Positions 41,480-51,031 are shown, numbered from the stretch's first letter. The stretch is DNA of 64,000 nt from Arhodomonas aquaeolei DSM 8974 (GCF_000374645.1 NZ_KB894805.1:1-64000), one strand, 5' to 3'. Numbers and translations: made by a program. Notes: a model not told the origin generated them from the sequence alone.

Positions 41480-42850
41480 TCAGCGTACCAGCCACGCGTC
41501 GAGCTGGTCGTCCGGCATCGGCCGGGCGAGGTGGAAGCCCTGACCCTCGTCGCAGCCGATGCCCTCCAGGAATTCATAGGCCGTTGCCGTCTCGATACCC
41601 TCCGCGACCACCCTGAAGCCTAGGCCGTGCGCCAGATTATTGATCTTGCCAACGAGAAAACGGGCCTGTTCGCCGCTGTCCAGGTCAAGCACGAAGGACT
41701 TGTCGATCTTGACCACGTCCGCCGGAATGCGGGTCAGATAGGCCATATTGCTGTAGCCGCTGCCGAAGTCGTCGATGGCCACGGTCATGCCCAGGGCACG
41801 GACCTGCCGCAGGGTCTCCAGTGTCCGCGCGTTGTCCGGCGAGACCGCCCCCTCCGTGAACTCCAGCTCCAGGCGCCGCGGGTCCACACCGTAGCGCTCG
41901 AGCCAGCCGTGCAGGCGGCCCAGGAACTCCGGCTCGGTGAGGTTGCGCGGCGAGACGTTCACCGAGATGCCCAGATCGCGTCCCGCGTCCTGCCATCGGC
42001 TGAGCCGGCGGATCGCCGTTTCCAGCACGAGGGCCGTCAGTGGCCGGATGAGGGCGGTGGTCTCCACCAGAGGGATGAACTCCGCGGGCGAGATCCATCC
42101 GAGCCTGGGATGCTGCCACCGGATCAGCGCTTCCACGCTGTGGCTGAGGCGGTCCGCGAACGACACCCGGGGCTGGAAGTGCAGGGTGAACTGGTCGTCG
42201 GCCTCCAGCGCCTCCGGCAGGTCGGTCAGCAGCTGGAAGGCACGGCGCTGGGCGGCATCCGAGCCCGGGTTGTAGTACGAGAACGGATGGTGGGAACTGC
42301 GGCTGTCCTGTGCGGCGGTGAGCGCGGCACGCAGTGCCTCGGCGGGGGCGGTGAAGCCGGCGTCCAGTGCCACCAGCCCGACCCCCGCGGCGGTCTGGAT
42401 GGGGATGTCCTGAACCATGACGGGGTCGGTGAAGTGGGTGGCGATGCTCCTCGCGGTGTGCTCCGGGGGGTATCTGCCGTCGTTGTCGACGACGAACGCG
42501 AAGCTCAGCACGCTGACGTTGTAGACCGTCACGCCTGCATCCAGGCACTCGATGACGCGCTGGGCCCCGGCGCGGATGAAGTCCTCGGAGAAGGCATGGC
42601 CGAGTGCACGCAGGATGCCGTTGAAATGCTGCGCCTCCGCCAGTGTGACCAGTACCAGCGTACGCGGCCGGCCGCTGTACGCGATTCCGTCGAGGTCGGC
42701 GGCAAGCTGCTCCAGGCACTGGACCCGGCTTGGCAGGCGGGTGACATGGTCGTAACGGCCGATGTCCTCGGCGGTGAAACCGCCCGCCGGCGGCAGCGGC
42801 TGTCGCGGCATGGTGCCTGATTCGCCGGCGCCCGCGTTATCGGTGCTCAT
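41480..42850 (-). CDS. EAL-domain cyclic-di-GMP phosphodiesterase with degenerate GGDEF-like region
   Basis: A 456-residue cytoplasmic protein with no membrane segment. Residues ~30-190 resemble a GGDEF fold (YDHVTRLPSRVQCLEQL, VSVLSFAFVVDNDGRYP) but lack the GGDEF active-site motif. Residues ~205-455 are a full EAL domain: EALIRWQHP carries the EAL glutamate, then NVSPRNL, LEFTEG, AIDDFGSGYSN, VKIDKSF, VVAEGIET and GCDEGQGFHLARPM. All usual metal- and substrate-binding residues seem present, so hydrolysis of c-di-GMP to pGpG is expected. The start ATG at 42850 (MSTDNAG) is used rather than 42871. It precedes the M15-like peptidase gene by four bases, implying one transcript. Confidence 0.9.
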   Translation of the reverse strand: MSTDNAGAGESGTMPRQPLPPAGGFTAEDIGRYDHVTRLPSRVQCLEQLAADLDGIAYSGRPRTLVLVTLAEAQHFNGILRALGHAFSEDFIRAGAQRVIECLDAGVTVYNVSVLSFAFVVDNDGRYPPEHTARSIATHFTDPVMVQDIPIQTAAGVGLVALDAGFTAPAEALRAALTAAQDSRSSHHPFSYYNPGSDAAQRRAFQLLTDLPEALEADDQFTLHFQPRVSFADRLSHSVEALIRWQHPRLGWISPAEFIPLVETTALIRPLTALVLETAIRRLSRWQDAGRDLGISVNVSPRNLTEPEFLGRLHGWLERYGVDPRRLELEFTEGAVSPDNARTLETLRQVRALGMTVAIDDFGSGYSNMAYLTRIPADVVKIDKSFVLDLDSGEQARFLVGKINNLAHGLGFRVVAEGIETATAYEFLEGIGCDEGQGFHLARPMPDDQLDAWLVR

Positions 42851-42937
42851 TCTTGGTGACTGCCCGGGCACGCTCGTGGCGCCCCCGTTTCCCTGTTAGC
42901 GTCCGGATTCGGCCAAGTATAGGGATTCGGGGTGACG

Positions 42938-43849
42938 ATGTCCTTCCTGAAGACGATGTGGCGGGCGCCGGCGATCGCGGTGCTCGTGGCGCTCGCCGCC
43001 GGCTGTACGCGGCTCGGTGCGCTGGACTCGGTGATGCCCCGGGACGATGGCGCCCGGCGCGTTGCCCGGGATGCCTCGTACGGGACGCGGCCGCGTCAGC
43101 GCCTGGATGTCTATGCCCCGCGGGCGCCGGTGGCCGGCGCGCCGGTGATCGTGTTCATCTACGGCGGCTCCTGGGACAGCGGGCGCCGCCAGGACTACGG
43201 CTTTGTCGGCCACGCGCTGGCGGCCCGCGGCTTCGTGACCGTGATCCCGGACTACCGGCTGGTGCCGTCGGTGCGTTACCCCGCGTTCGTGGAGGACGTC
43301 GCGGCGGCGGTGCGCTGGACCCATGATCACATCGCCCGCTACGGCGGAGACCCGGCACGCATCGGCGTGGCCGGCCATTCGGCCGGGGCCTACAATGCCG
43401 TGATGCTGGGGGTTGCGCCGCGCTATACCGGTGCGGACGGCGCAGAGGGGCTGCCGGTGGCGGCGGTGGCCGGGCTCTCCGGCCCGTACGACTTCCTCCC
43501 GCTGGACGTGCGCGCCACCCGGCGGGCGTTCGCCGGCGTCGAGGACCTCCGCGCCACCCAGCCGGTGGCTATCGTCGGCTCCCGGGGGCCGCCGCTGTTC
43601 CTCGCCACGGGCACCGCGGACACCACGGTGAAGCCGCGCAACACCACCGCGCTGGCGGAGCGGGCGCGGGCACAGGGACGGCGGGTGGTGGTCCGCCGCT
43701 ATGCAGGAGCGGACCACGTGGACATGCTGCTGTCCCTGGGCTGGTGGTTCCGCGACGATACCGCCGCACTTGCCGACATGATCGCCTTCTTCCGCGACAC
43801 CCTCGGCGGAGCGCCGGAAGGTAGCGACGGCGAGACGGCTACGGACTGA
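42938..43849 (+). CDS. Lipoprotein alpha/beta-hydrolase (carboxylesterase-like)
   Basis: A lipoprotein of about 303 residues. The N-terminus ends in the lipobox VALAAGC, so it is likely anchored to the outer or inner membrane. The alpha/beta-hydrolase core shows the oxyanion segment VIVFIYGGSWDSGRR (HGG-like, here YGG), the nucleophile elbow GHSAG in ARIGVAGHSAGAYNAVML, an acid region near TGTADTTVKP and the catalytic His in YAGADHVDML. This matches esterase/kynurenine-formamidase-like BD-FAE families; the substrate is unknown. ATG 42938 is favoured by GGGG upstream; GTG 42932 is possible. The 3' end overlaps the convergent dehydrogenase gene by 11 bases. Confidence 0.85.
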   Translation: MSFLKTMWRAPAIAVLVALAAGCTRLGALDSVMPRDDGARRVARDASYGTRPRQRLDVYAPRAPVAGAPVIVFIYGGSWDSGRRQDYGFVGHALAARGFVTVIPDYRLVPSVRYPAFVEDVAAAVRWTHDHIARYGGDPARIGVAGHSAGAYNAVMLGVAPRYTGADGAEGLPVAAVAGLSGPYDFLPLDVRATRRAFAGVEDLRATQPVAIVGSRGPPLFLATGTADTTVKPRNTTALAERARAQGRRVVVRRYAGADHVDMLLSLGWWFRDDTAALADMIAFFRDTLGGAPEGSDGETATD

Positions 43850-45047
43850 GCCGGTAGAGCGCGCCGCTGCCGTAGTCGCCGATGTAGAGATTACCGGCGT
43901 CGTCGGTACCGAACGTGGAAATGGAAAGCCCCGTGTCGACGAGCAGCTCGCGCTCGTCGCTGCCGCGGTCGTAGGCCCAGATGCGGCCGCTGATGAAGTC
44001 GCCGAAGACGTACCGGCCGGTGAGCGCCGCCAGCCGCGTGCCGCGGTAGACGTAGCCGCCGGTAATGGACTCGCCGAGGTCGTGGCCGTACTCCGTGAGC
44101 GGAGCGGTGAAGTCGCTGTCCGTGAGACTGTCGCAGGCGCTGGAACGCAGGCTGGCGTCGACGGTGAGGCTGCCCTCGCGGCAGTCCCAGCCGTAGTTGC
44201 CGCCGGCGGTGACCACGTCCACCTCCTCGCGGGCGTCCTGACCCACATCGGCGACCCATATCCGCTGGCCCGAGAGGTCGGAGTCGACGCTCAGCCGGTA
44301 CGGGTTGCGGAATCCGTAGGCGTAGATCTCCTCGCGCAGCCCCGCGGTGTTGCCGGCGTAGGGGTTATCCGAGGGCACAGCGTAGTTGGGCGTCACGCCG
44401 GTGCCCGTGACGGATACGTCGATACGCATCACCGAGCCGAGCAGGTTGGTTCGGTCCTGGGCATTGTCGTCCGGGTCGTAGGAGCCGCCGCCGTCACCCG
44501 CGGTGAGGTAGAGCATGCCGTCCACAGGGCCGAAGGCCAGGGCGCCGGCGTAGTGGTTGTCCGTGCCCGGATGGGGGATCTCCAGCACTACCTCCTCGGT
44601 CGCCGGGTCCACGGGGCGCACGCCGGTGTCGGTGAAGCGTGCGACGACGATGCGCCGGGGGCTGTCGGCCGTGTAGTGGACGTAGAAGTACCCGTTGCCC
44701 GCGAACGCCGGATCGAAGGCGAGACCGAGCAGGCCGCCCTCGCCGTCGGTAACCAGGTCGGCGCGGCCGGTGAGGTCCAGGAAGGTGACCGCGCCGGCAG
44801 CGGGGTCGTTGCGCGAGAATACGCGGATGCGTCCGGCCTTCTCCGCCACGAACAGCCGGGCGTCGGGGGCCGGCGGGGCCTGGATGTCGGTGACGCCGGG
44901 GAAGCTCAGGCCGGAAAAGACCCGTTCGACGGTGTAGTCCGTGGGTGTGGGTTCGGTCACCGGGTCGCCACCGTCGCTGCTTCCGCCGCCGCAGGCCGCC
45001 AGGCCGGCCGCGGCCAGGATCGCCGGTATCAGGGGGAGGGTACGCAT
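43839..45047 (-). CDS. PQQ-dependent sugar dehydrogenase-like lipoprotein (soluble GDH family)
   Basis: A 402-residue lipoprotein: signal and lipobox LAACGGGSSDGG (Cys near residue 19). It carries a six-bladed propeller of the glucose/sorbosone dehydrogenase (GSDH) family. Characteristic pieces are RVFSGLSFPGVTDIQAPPAPDARLFVAEKAGRIRVF, EGGLLGLAFDPAFAGNGYFYVHYT, LAFGPVDGMLYLTAGDGG, EIYAYGFRNPYRLSVD and GGNYGWDCREG, which line the cofactor site in soluble PQQ glucose dehydrogenase. It would oxidise an aldose or other sugar outside the cytoplasm. No pqq biosynthesis genes are in the window. The ATG at 45047 begins the signal peptide; the longer frame upstream is arginine-rich junk. Confidence 0.85.
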   Translation of the reverse strand: MRTLPLIPAILAAAGLAACGGGSSDGGDPVTEPTPTDYTVERVFSGLSFPGVTDIQAPPAPDARLFVAEKAGRIRVFSRNDPAAGAVTFLDLTGRADLVTDGEGGLLGLAFDPAFAGNGYFYVHYTADSPRRIVVARFTDTGVRPVDPATEEVVLEIPHPGTDNHYAGALAFGPVDGMLYLTAGDGGGSYDPDDNAQDRTNLLGSVMRIDVSVTGTGVTPNYAVPSDNPYAGNTAGLREEIYAYGFRNPYRLSVDSDLSGQRIWVADVGQDAREEVDVVTAGGNYGWDCREGSLTVDASLRSSACDSLTDSDFTAPLTEYGHDLGESITGGYVYRGTRLAALTGRYVFGDFISGRIWAYDRGSDERELLVDTGLSISTFGTDDAGNLYIGDYGSGALYRLSP

Positions 45048-45262
45048 GGCCGGTCCTCTGGCCGTCGTGGATGCCTGGGAGCATGGGTCAGCCGCGGGCC
45101 ATCCGCCACGGCGGGCCGACAGTCGGCCGCCGGGGGGCGGCGACCGGTCCCGGTGTCCCCGAGGTGCCCGGCGACATCGAACGGCAACCCGGCATGGGGT
45201 AGAGTTGGAGCGGGGCATGGTCCCCGTTAACCAACGGATAAACAGCTCGTGCGAACCCACCC

Positions 45263-47014
45263 ATGATCGCCCGTCTGTCGCCGATGGCGCTGCTCGTGCT
45301 GGCGGCGTGGATGGTTGCGCGCACCGTCGTCGCGGCGCAGACACAGGAACCGGTACGGCTGCCCGGCGGCGACGGTGGCCCGGTCGGGGAGCACGCCCGC
45401 TACCTGCGCGAGACCGGCGGGCCGCTGACACTGGCGGAGGCCGTCGGGGCCTTCCGCGGTGGCCGGTTCTCTGCCGGTGGATCGCCGGTCCTCGCCTTCG
45501 GGATCGGTGCCCGGCCGGTATGGATCCGTCTCGAGGTGGTCAACGCCGCCGCCGAGCCGCGGCCGGCGCGCCTCACCGTGGCCACGGCGTGGCTGGACGA
45601 CGTCACCGTCTACATCCGTCGCAACGGCCGTACCGTGGCCGCCTACCATACCGGGGACCGGGAACCGCATGCCGCACGGCCCGTGGCGGGGCGTTACTTC
45701 GCGGTCGATCATCGCTTCGCCCCCGGCGCCGCCACAATCTATCTGCGGGTGGCGACCCCCGACCCGATGGTCGTGCCCCTTTATCTCGAGACCCCGGCGG
45801 CGGCCGCCGAACGGGACCTGGTGACCGGTTACGGCTACGGGTTCCTCTACGGCTTCCTGTTCGCCCTGGTGGCTTACAACCTGATGCTGTTCGCCGGGCT
45901 CCGGCAGGCCCGCTACGCCCTCTACGCCCTCTATCTCGGTGCCTTCCTGTTGATGAACCTCTCCTACACCGGTCACGGCTTCGCCTGGCTGTGGCCGCGG
46001 AGCACGGGCTGGGCGCAGTGGTCGAACCCGGTGCTGATGCTCGCCTACGCGACCACCGGGCTGACCTTCGCACTCAGTTTTCTCGATACCCGCGAGCATT
46101 TCCCGCGGCTGCGCCGGGCGGTGATCGGCTACATCGCCGTGGGTGCCGCGTCGATGCTCGCCGCCGTGACCGCCGGCTACCAGGCGGCGGCGCTGGTGGT
46201 GGCGTTCACCTTCATGATCGCGTTCACGGTGATCATGCTCGCCCTGGGGATCGTGTCCGTGCGCGCCGGCCTGCGTGCCGCGCGCTATTTCCTGCTCGCC
46301 GCGGTCTCGTCGATGATCGGCGCCGCGGTCACGGCGATGGCGGTATGGGGGTTCATCCCGTTCAATGCCTGGACCTACCGTGCCGTCGACATCGGCATGC
46401 TGGTCGACGCGACCCTGCTTGCCCTGGCGCTGAGCTATCGTTTCCGCGAGGGGCAGGCTCAGCGCGTCCGCGCGGAGCGGCTGGCACGCATCGACCCCCT
46501 CACCGGCGTCAACAACCGCCGGGCGTTCCACGATGTCAGCGCGCGGATCTGGAACCTGGCGGTACGCAACGCCCGGCCGGTGTCACTGGCGTTGATCGAC
46601 CTCGACCATTTCAAGCAGGTCAATGACCGCTACGGACACACCGGCGGTGACGAGGCGCTGAAGGCGGTCGCCCGGGTGCTCCGTGCCAGTGTCCGGGATT
46701 ACGACGTGCTCGCCCGCTGGGGCGGCGAGGAGTTCGTCCTGCTGATGCCCGAGACGGAGCTCGCCGAGGCCGTGGCGTTCGCCGAGCGCCTGTGCGCGGC
46801 GGTGGCCGCACACCGCGCTCACCATGGCGACGATATCATCGCGGTGACCGCCAGCGTCGGCGTCGCCGGCAAGGACCATCGCCATCGCACCCTCGATGAC
46901 CTCCTTGCCGACGCCGATCGCAGCCTCTACGCGGCCAAGGATGGCGGGCGCGATCAGGTCCGGTTCGACGACGGCCGCGGCGTGGCCCGGGCCGGTGGCG
47001 GGCGCCGGGGGTGA
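45263..47014 (+). CDS. 7TM (7TMR-DISM) diguanylate cyclase
   Basis: A 583-residue membrane receptor that should make c-di-GMP. A signal or first helix at residues 5-25 is followed by a periplasmic 7TMR-DISM extracellular domain (about 40-175; RPVWIRLEVVNAAAEPRPARLTVATAWLDDVTVYIRR). Seven membrane spans follow at about 190-390 (starting VTGYGYGFLYGFLFALVAYNLMLF). The C-terminal GGDEF domain (about 410-570) has RIDPLTGVNNRRAF, the active-site GGEEF, and an I-site RDYD five residues before it for product inhibition. Both sites look intact. It is followed 104 bases later by the molybdenum hydroxylase genes and preceded by a divergent gene. Confidence 0.93.
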   Translation: MIARLSPMALLVLAAWMVARTVVAAQTQEPVRLPGGDGGPVGEHARYLRETGGPLTLAEAVGAFRGGRFSAGGSPVLAFGIGARPVWIRLEVVNAAAEPRPARLTVATAWLDDVTVYIRRNGRTVAAYHTGDREPHAARPVAGRYFAVDHRFAPGAATIYLRVATPDPMVVPLYLETPAAAAERDLVTGYGYGFLYGFLFALVAYNLMLFAGLRQARYALYALYLGAFLLMNLSYTGHGFAWLWPRSTGWAQWSNPVLMLAYATTGLTFALSFLDTREHFPRLRRAVIGYIAVGAASMLAAVTAGYQAAALVVAFTFMIAFTVIMLALGIVSVRAGLRAARYFLLAAVSSMIGAAVTAMAVWGFIPFNAWTYRAVDIGMLVDATLLALALSYRFREGQAQRVRAERLARIDPLTGVNNRRAFHDVSARIWNLAVRNARPVSLALIDLDHFKQVNDRYGHTGGDEALKAVARVLRASVRDYDVLARWGGEEFVLLMPETELAEAVAFAERLCAAVAAHRAHHGDDIIAVTASVGVAGKDHRHRTLDDLLADADRSLYAAKDGGRDQVRFDDGRGVARAGGGRRG

Positions 47015-47118
47015 GATGCGCACGGTGCTCGCGTTGAGGGCACCGTCTACTACACTGGGTCGTACGTTTTCGGACAGTTGCCACCCTTCGCGGTGGCCCG
47101 ACCCGGAGAGAGAGCACT

Positions 47119-47580
47119 ATGAGCATCACCCTCAAGGTCAACGGCAAGACCCACAGCGTGGACGTCGACGCCGACACGCCGCTGCTGTGGGTCCTGCGCG
47201 ATGAGCTGCGGCTCACCGGCACCAAGTACGGCTGCGGGATCTCCCAGTGCGGCGCCTGCACCGTGCACCTCGACGGCAGCCCGACACGCTCGTGCGTGCT
47301 GCCGGTGCAGTCGGTGGGCGATCGTTCCGTCACCACCATCGAGGGGTTGGAGAGTCCGGCCGCCGCCGCGGTGCAGAAGGCGTGGGCGGAGATGGATGTC
47401 CCCCAGTGCGGCTACTGCCAGTCCGGGCAGGTGATGTCGGCGGTGGGGCTGCTCGAGCAGACGCCGCAGCCCGACGACGACGCCATCGACGGCGCCATGC
47501 GTGGCAACGTCTGCCGCTGCGCGACGTATCAGCGTATCCGTGCGGCCATCCATCGCGCGGCCGGCGAGCTGGAGGCGTGA
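47119..47580 (+). CDS. (2Fe-2S) small subunit of a molybdenum hydroxylase (IorA-like)
   Basis: Electron-transfer subunit of 153 residues. The plant-type 2Fe-2S cluster cysteines are C39, C44, C47 and C59 ([17 protein letters not shown]...SCV). The second cluster is C97, C100, C132 and C134 ([17 protein letters not shown]), as in isoquinoline 1-oxidoreductase and aldehyde-oxidase small subunits. It would pass electrons from the molybdenum centre of the next gene product. The ATG follows GGAGAGAG. Its stop is two bases before the large-subunit start, so they are one operon. No FAD subunit is present, which fits the IorAB type. Confidence 0.93.
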   Translation: MSITLKVNGKTHSVDVDADTPLLWVLRDELRLTGTKYGCGISQCGACTVHLDGSPTRSCVLPVQSVGDRSVTTIEGLESPAAAAVQKAWAEMDVPQCGYCQSGQVMSAVGLLEQTPQPDDDAIDGAMRGNVCRCATYQRIRAAIHRAAGELEA

Positions 47581-47582
47581 CC

Positions 47583-49755
47583 ATGCAGCAGCCGTATTCA
47601 CAGCCGTTCTCGCCGTCCCGGCGGCGCCTGCTGAAGGGGGCCGGTGCCGCCGGGGTGGGCCTCGTCATCGGTTTTCACTGGGGCCTTGGCGGTCCCCGCG
47701 CCATGGCGGCGGAGACGGAGAGCGGGGGCTGGGCCCCCAATGCCTTCGTGCGCATCGCCCCGGACGACACCGTCACGGTGATCTCGAAGCACATCGAGTT
47801 CGGGCAGGGTAGCTACACCGGCGTGGCCACCGTGCTCGCCGAGGAACTGGACGCGGACTGGTCGCGGGTGCAGGTTGCTCCGGCCCCCGCCAACGCCGAG
47901 CTCTACGGCAACGCGCTGCTCGGCGGTATGCAGGGCACCGGGGGCAGCACCGCGATGGCAAGCTCCTGGGACCAGCTGCGCCAGGCGGGGGCCACGGCAC
48001 GGGCCATGCTCGTGGCCGCCGCGGCGGAGCGCTGGGGCGTGCCGGCGAGCGAGCTGAGCGTCGCCCAGGGCGTCGTCCGTCACGCCGGCAGCGGCCGCGA
48101 GGCGCGTTTCGGCGAGCTCGCGGAGGCCGCCGGGCGGCGCGAGGCGCCGAAGGAGGTTCGCCTCAAGGACCCGTCGTCCTTCCGCCTGATCGGCCACCGG
48201 GTGCCCCGGGTGGACGCCTCGGAGAAGAGCAACGGCGAGGCCCAGTTCACCCTGGATATCTACCTCCCGGACATGCTCACCGCGGTGCTGCTGCGCCCGC
48301 CGCTGTTCGGCGCGACCCTGCGCTTGCTGGACGACAGCGAGGCCCGCAAGGTGCGGGGGGTGGTCGACGTGGTGCGCACCCCCCGGGGCGTCGCGGTGCT
48401 CGCGGAGGGCTTCTGGGCCGCCAAGAAGGGCCGCGATGCCCTCAAGGCGGAGTGGGACGACAGTGCGGCCGAGAAGCGGGGTACGGAGGCCCTGTACGAG
48501 GACTTCGCCGCCCCTGGCCCGTGAGCCCGGCGCCACCGCGGAGGCCCACGGCGATGCCCAGGCCGCCATCGATGGTGGCACGCGGGTGATCGAGGCGGAG
48601 TACCGCTTCCCCTACCTCGCCCATGCGCCGATGGAACCGCTGGACGCGGTGATCCGCGCCACCGGCGATGGCTACGAGCTGTGGGCGGGCTCGCAGATCC
48701 CGACCATCGACCAGGGCGTGGTGGCGAAGACACTCGGCGTGCCCGCGGAGAAGGTGGCGGTGCACACGCAGTTCGCCGGCGGCAGCTTCGGCCGCCGCGC
48801 GACCCCCAACGGCGACGTCGCCATGGAGGTGGCGGGCATTCTCAAGGCCACCGATGGCCGGCGTCCGGTGAAGCTGGTGTGGACCCGCGAGGACGACATC
48901 CAGGGCGGGCGCTACCGGCCGCTGTTCGTCCACCGGCTGCGGGCGGCGCTGGACGACGACGGCCGGCCGGTGGCGTGGCAGCACCGCCTCGCCGGCCAGT
49001 CCATCATGAAGGAGATGGGCGGACTCCGGGACAACGGCGTCGATCCGGTCTCCGTCGAGGGGGCCGAGGACCTCCCCTATAGCTTCGAGCACTTCGCCGT
49101 CGAGGGGCACAACCCCGAGGCCGGCGTGCCGGTGCTGTGGTGGCGCTCCGTGGGCCATACCCACACCGCCTTCAGCACCGAGACCTTCATGGACGAGCTC
49201 GCCCACGCGGCGGGGGAGGACCCGGTGGCCTTCCGGCTCGCCCGGCTCGGCGATCACGATCGCCACCGCGGCGTCCTCGAGCTCGCCGCCGACCGTGCCG
49301 GCTGGGGCAAGCCCGTCCCGGAGGGCCGCGCCCGGGGCGTGGCCGTGCACAAGTCCTTCAACAGCTACGTCGCCCAGGTCGTGGAGGTCTCCAAGGGTGA
49401 GAACGGGCTGCCCCGGGTCCACCGCGTGGTCTGTGCCGTCGACTGCGGTGTCGCCATTAACCCGCACAACATCGAGGCGCAGATGCAGAGTGGCATCGGC
49501 TACGGCCTCGGTGCGGCGCTCTACGACGAGGTGGTGCTGGAGGACGGCCGGCCGAAGCAGGCCAACTTCGACACGTACCTGCCGACCCGGATGACGGACA
49601 TGCCGGAGGTCGAGGTGCACATCGTCGACTCGGACGCCGCGCCCACCGGCGTGGGCGAGCCGGGGACACCGCCGGTGGCGCCGGCGGTGGCCAACGCCTG
49701 GTTCGCCCTGACCGGCGAGCGCGTGCGCCGTTTGCCGTTCCGACGTAATGGCTGA
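47583..49755 (+). pseudogene. Molybdopterin large subunit of a molybdenum hydroxylase (IorB-like), frameshifted
   Basis: Xanthine-oxidase-family large subunit of about 720 residues when the break is bridged. It begins with a twin-arginine-type signal (SPSRRRLLKGAGAAGVG), then WAPNAFVRIAPDDTVTVISKHIEFGQGSYTGVATVLAEELD and the Moco-binding LLGGMQGTGGSTAMASSWDQLRQAGA. The first frame stops at 48522-48524. Removing one C from the C4 run at 48511-48514 joins it to the second frame, reading [16 protein letters not shown]. That frame holds [43 protein letters not shown] and the catalytic-Glu segment [18 protein letters not shown]. The intact halves and single-base cause point to a recent frameshift or a sequencing slip. 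As written, the product would lack most of its active site. Confidence 0.85.
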
Positions 49756-49824
49756 GCCCGTGTCGGCGCGGTTTTTCCGGCCTGGTGGTCTGCTATCGTG
49801 CGGCCCTCCGCCTGGAGGGCCGCC

Positions 49825-50106
49825 ATGAATCACCACGTCCGTATCCGTTACTGCCCCCGCTGCGGCTGGCTCCTGCGGGCCGCGTGGATGGCGCAGGAGC
49901 TGCTCACCAGCCTGGGTGACGAGCTGGCGGAGGTCTCGCTGTGTCCGGCGGGGGCGGGGGTGTTCGAGATCGTCGTGGACGGCGAGTGCCTGTGGTCGCG
50001 CCGGGAGCAGGGCGGTTTCCCGGAGATCAAGGCGCTCAAGCGCCTGGTGCGCGACGCGGTGGCCCCGGATCGCGATCTGGGGCACACGGACCGCGGCGAC
50101 GACTGA
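49825..50106 (+). CDS. SelT/SelW/SelH-family (Rdx-type) selenoprotein-W-like protein, cysteine form
   Basis: A 93-residue thioredoxin-like Rdx-family protein. It opens with [23 protein letters not shown], where the redox motif is C10-P-R-C13 in place of the CxxU of selenoproteins, and continues with the [33 protein letters not shown] half typical of SelW. A redox role is inferred from the family; partners are unknown. The ATG at 49825 is preceded by CTGGAGGGCCGCC. It follows the molybdenum hydroxylase operon by 69 bases on the same strand. Confidence 0.88.
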   Translation: MNHHVRIRYCPRCGWLLRAAWMAQELLTSLGDELAEVSLCPAGAGVFEIVVDGECLWSRREQGGFPEIKALKRLVRDAVAPDRDLGHTDRGDD

Positions 50107-50273
50107 CGTACGGCAATGCCGTTCCCCTGGCCGGGCATCCGCCCCGGCCGTCTTCGGAGGTCTCCGATCGGCAGCGGCATATCGTTTTCCCAACGGCATG
50201 GCGAGCCGGGTTTTCCCATTGCGGTATCGTTATTGCATCCCGTTCCGGGGCACCGGAATCAGGGAGTGATGGG

Positions 50274-50615
50274 ATGATACAGCTCGACCGGGAGATGACC
50301 GACCTGGCCATGCGTCTGCGCCGGGGGCTGCGCGATCACGGTCTCTCCGTGCCGCGTCTCAGCGACGAGGACCTCGTGCCGACCCTGCTGGAGCTGGCCG
50401 CCTCCGTGGACGACCCGGGGTTGCAGGAGCTCGCTGCGGGTCTGGACGCACGCCTGCCGGCGGAGGAACCGGAGGCGGCTGACGGTGAGCACACCGTCCG
50501 GCGTTACCGGGGGGTCGCCCTGGCCGGTGAGGTGGCGGCCTCCTCCCCGGCGGCCGGGGAGGGGGAGAGCCCGGGCCGGGGGGCCATCGTCTACCGGGGG
50601 CGCCGGATCCGCTGA
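50274..50615 (+). CDS. Small acidic protein of unknown function
   Basis: A 113-residue soluble protein I do not recognise. The first ~60 residues are helical and amphipathic (LDREMTDLAMRLRRGLRDHGL, LSDEDLVPTLLELAASVDDPGLQELAAGLDARL). The rest is Glu/Gly/Ser-rich with a short VRRYRGV and a basic tail IVYRGRRIR. The ATG at 50274 has AGGGAG eight bases upstream. It is separated by 167 bases from the SelW-like gene and followed by the AT-rich convergent gap. Codon use looks like its neighbours. Confidence 0.55.
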   Translation: MIQLDREMTDLAMRLRRGLRDHGLSVPRLSDEDLVPTLLELAASVDDPGLQELAAGLDARLPAEEPEAADGEHTVRRYRGVALAGEVAASSPAAGEGESPGRGAIVYRGRRIR

Positions 50616-51031
50616 GGCCCCATTGCGGGGCGGATGCGTCATCGCGGTGCACTGGCGCGCGGTCAAGAGGGCCTGCGGAGACGGCGATCGTGCCTTGACA
50701 GATGGTTTGTCAAGGAGGGAATCGCAAGTTTGTACACAGGCCGCACAGCTTTCGTCCGGGGGAAGCCCGAAAACGCTGCCGCGTCAAGAAAACAACGCGA
50801 GAATATTTCAAGTAGCTGATTAAAAGCATGTTTTTTTCGTCGTTGAAAAACTGCGCAATCTAACGGGAAGCCGCTTCTGACAGGGGATTGCGATAACTCT
50901 CTACGGTTTGTTCACAGAGTTATCCACAGGTTCTGTGAAAAACTGATGACAGCGCCCACCTGCCCGAACCGGCGTCGGTGTCAAGGGCGATATGGCCGTC
51001 CCGGACGTGCGGTCCGGGACGCGGCGGGCCG
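50616..51031. other. AT-rich gap between convergent genes with DnaA-box-like sequences
   Basis: No supported gene in 416 bases. The block 50690-50950 is much more AT-rich than the window and lies between two gene 3' ends, so it is not an ordinary promoter region. It holds a perfect DnaA-box consensus ttatccaca (50920-50928). Three one-mismatch boxes are also present: ttgtacaca (50730-50738), ttgttcaca (50908-50916) and, on the minus strand, tttttcaca (50934-50942). A T7 tract (50831-50837) and an 8-7-8 palindrome (50693-50715) are also present. It could be a replication- or DnaA-related locus; no dnaA, dnaN or mnmG is nearby. Confidence 0.45.
50693..50715. repeat. Perfect 8-bp inverted repeat
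   Basis: ccttgaca (50693-50700) and tgtcaagg (50708-50715) around a 7-base centre, at the edge of the AT-rich convergent gap. It could be a protein-binding site or a transcript hairpin; no T-tract follows. Confidence 0.5.

Noticed and set aside
50634-50819. 61-residue frame in the convergent gap
   Set aside because: No ribosome-binding site at its start and no recognisable sequence; overlaps the palindrome and AT-rich block.
50616-51031. Complete chromosomal replication origin
   Set aside because: DnaA-like boxes are present, but dnaA, dnaN, recF, gyrB, mnmG and parAB are all absent nearby; kept only as a finding.
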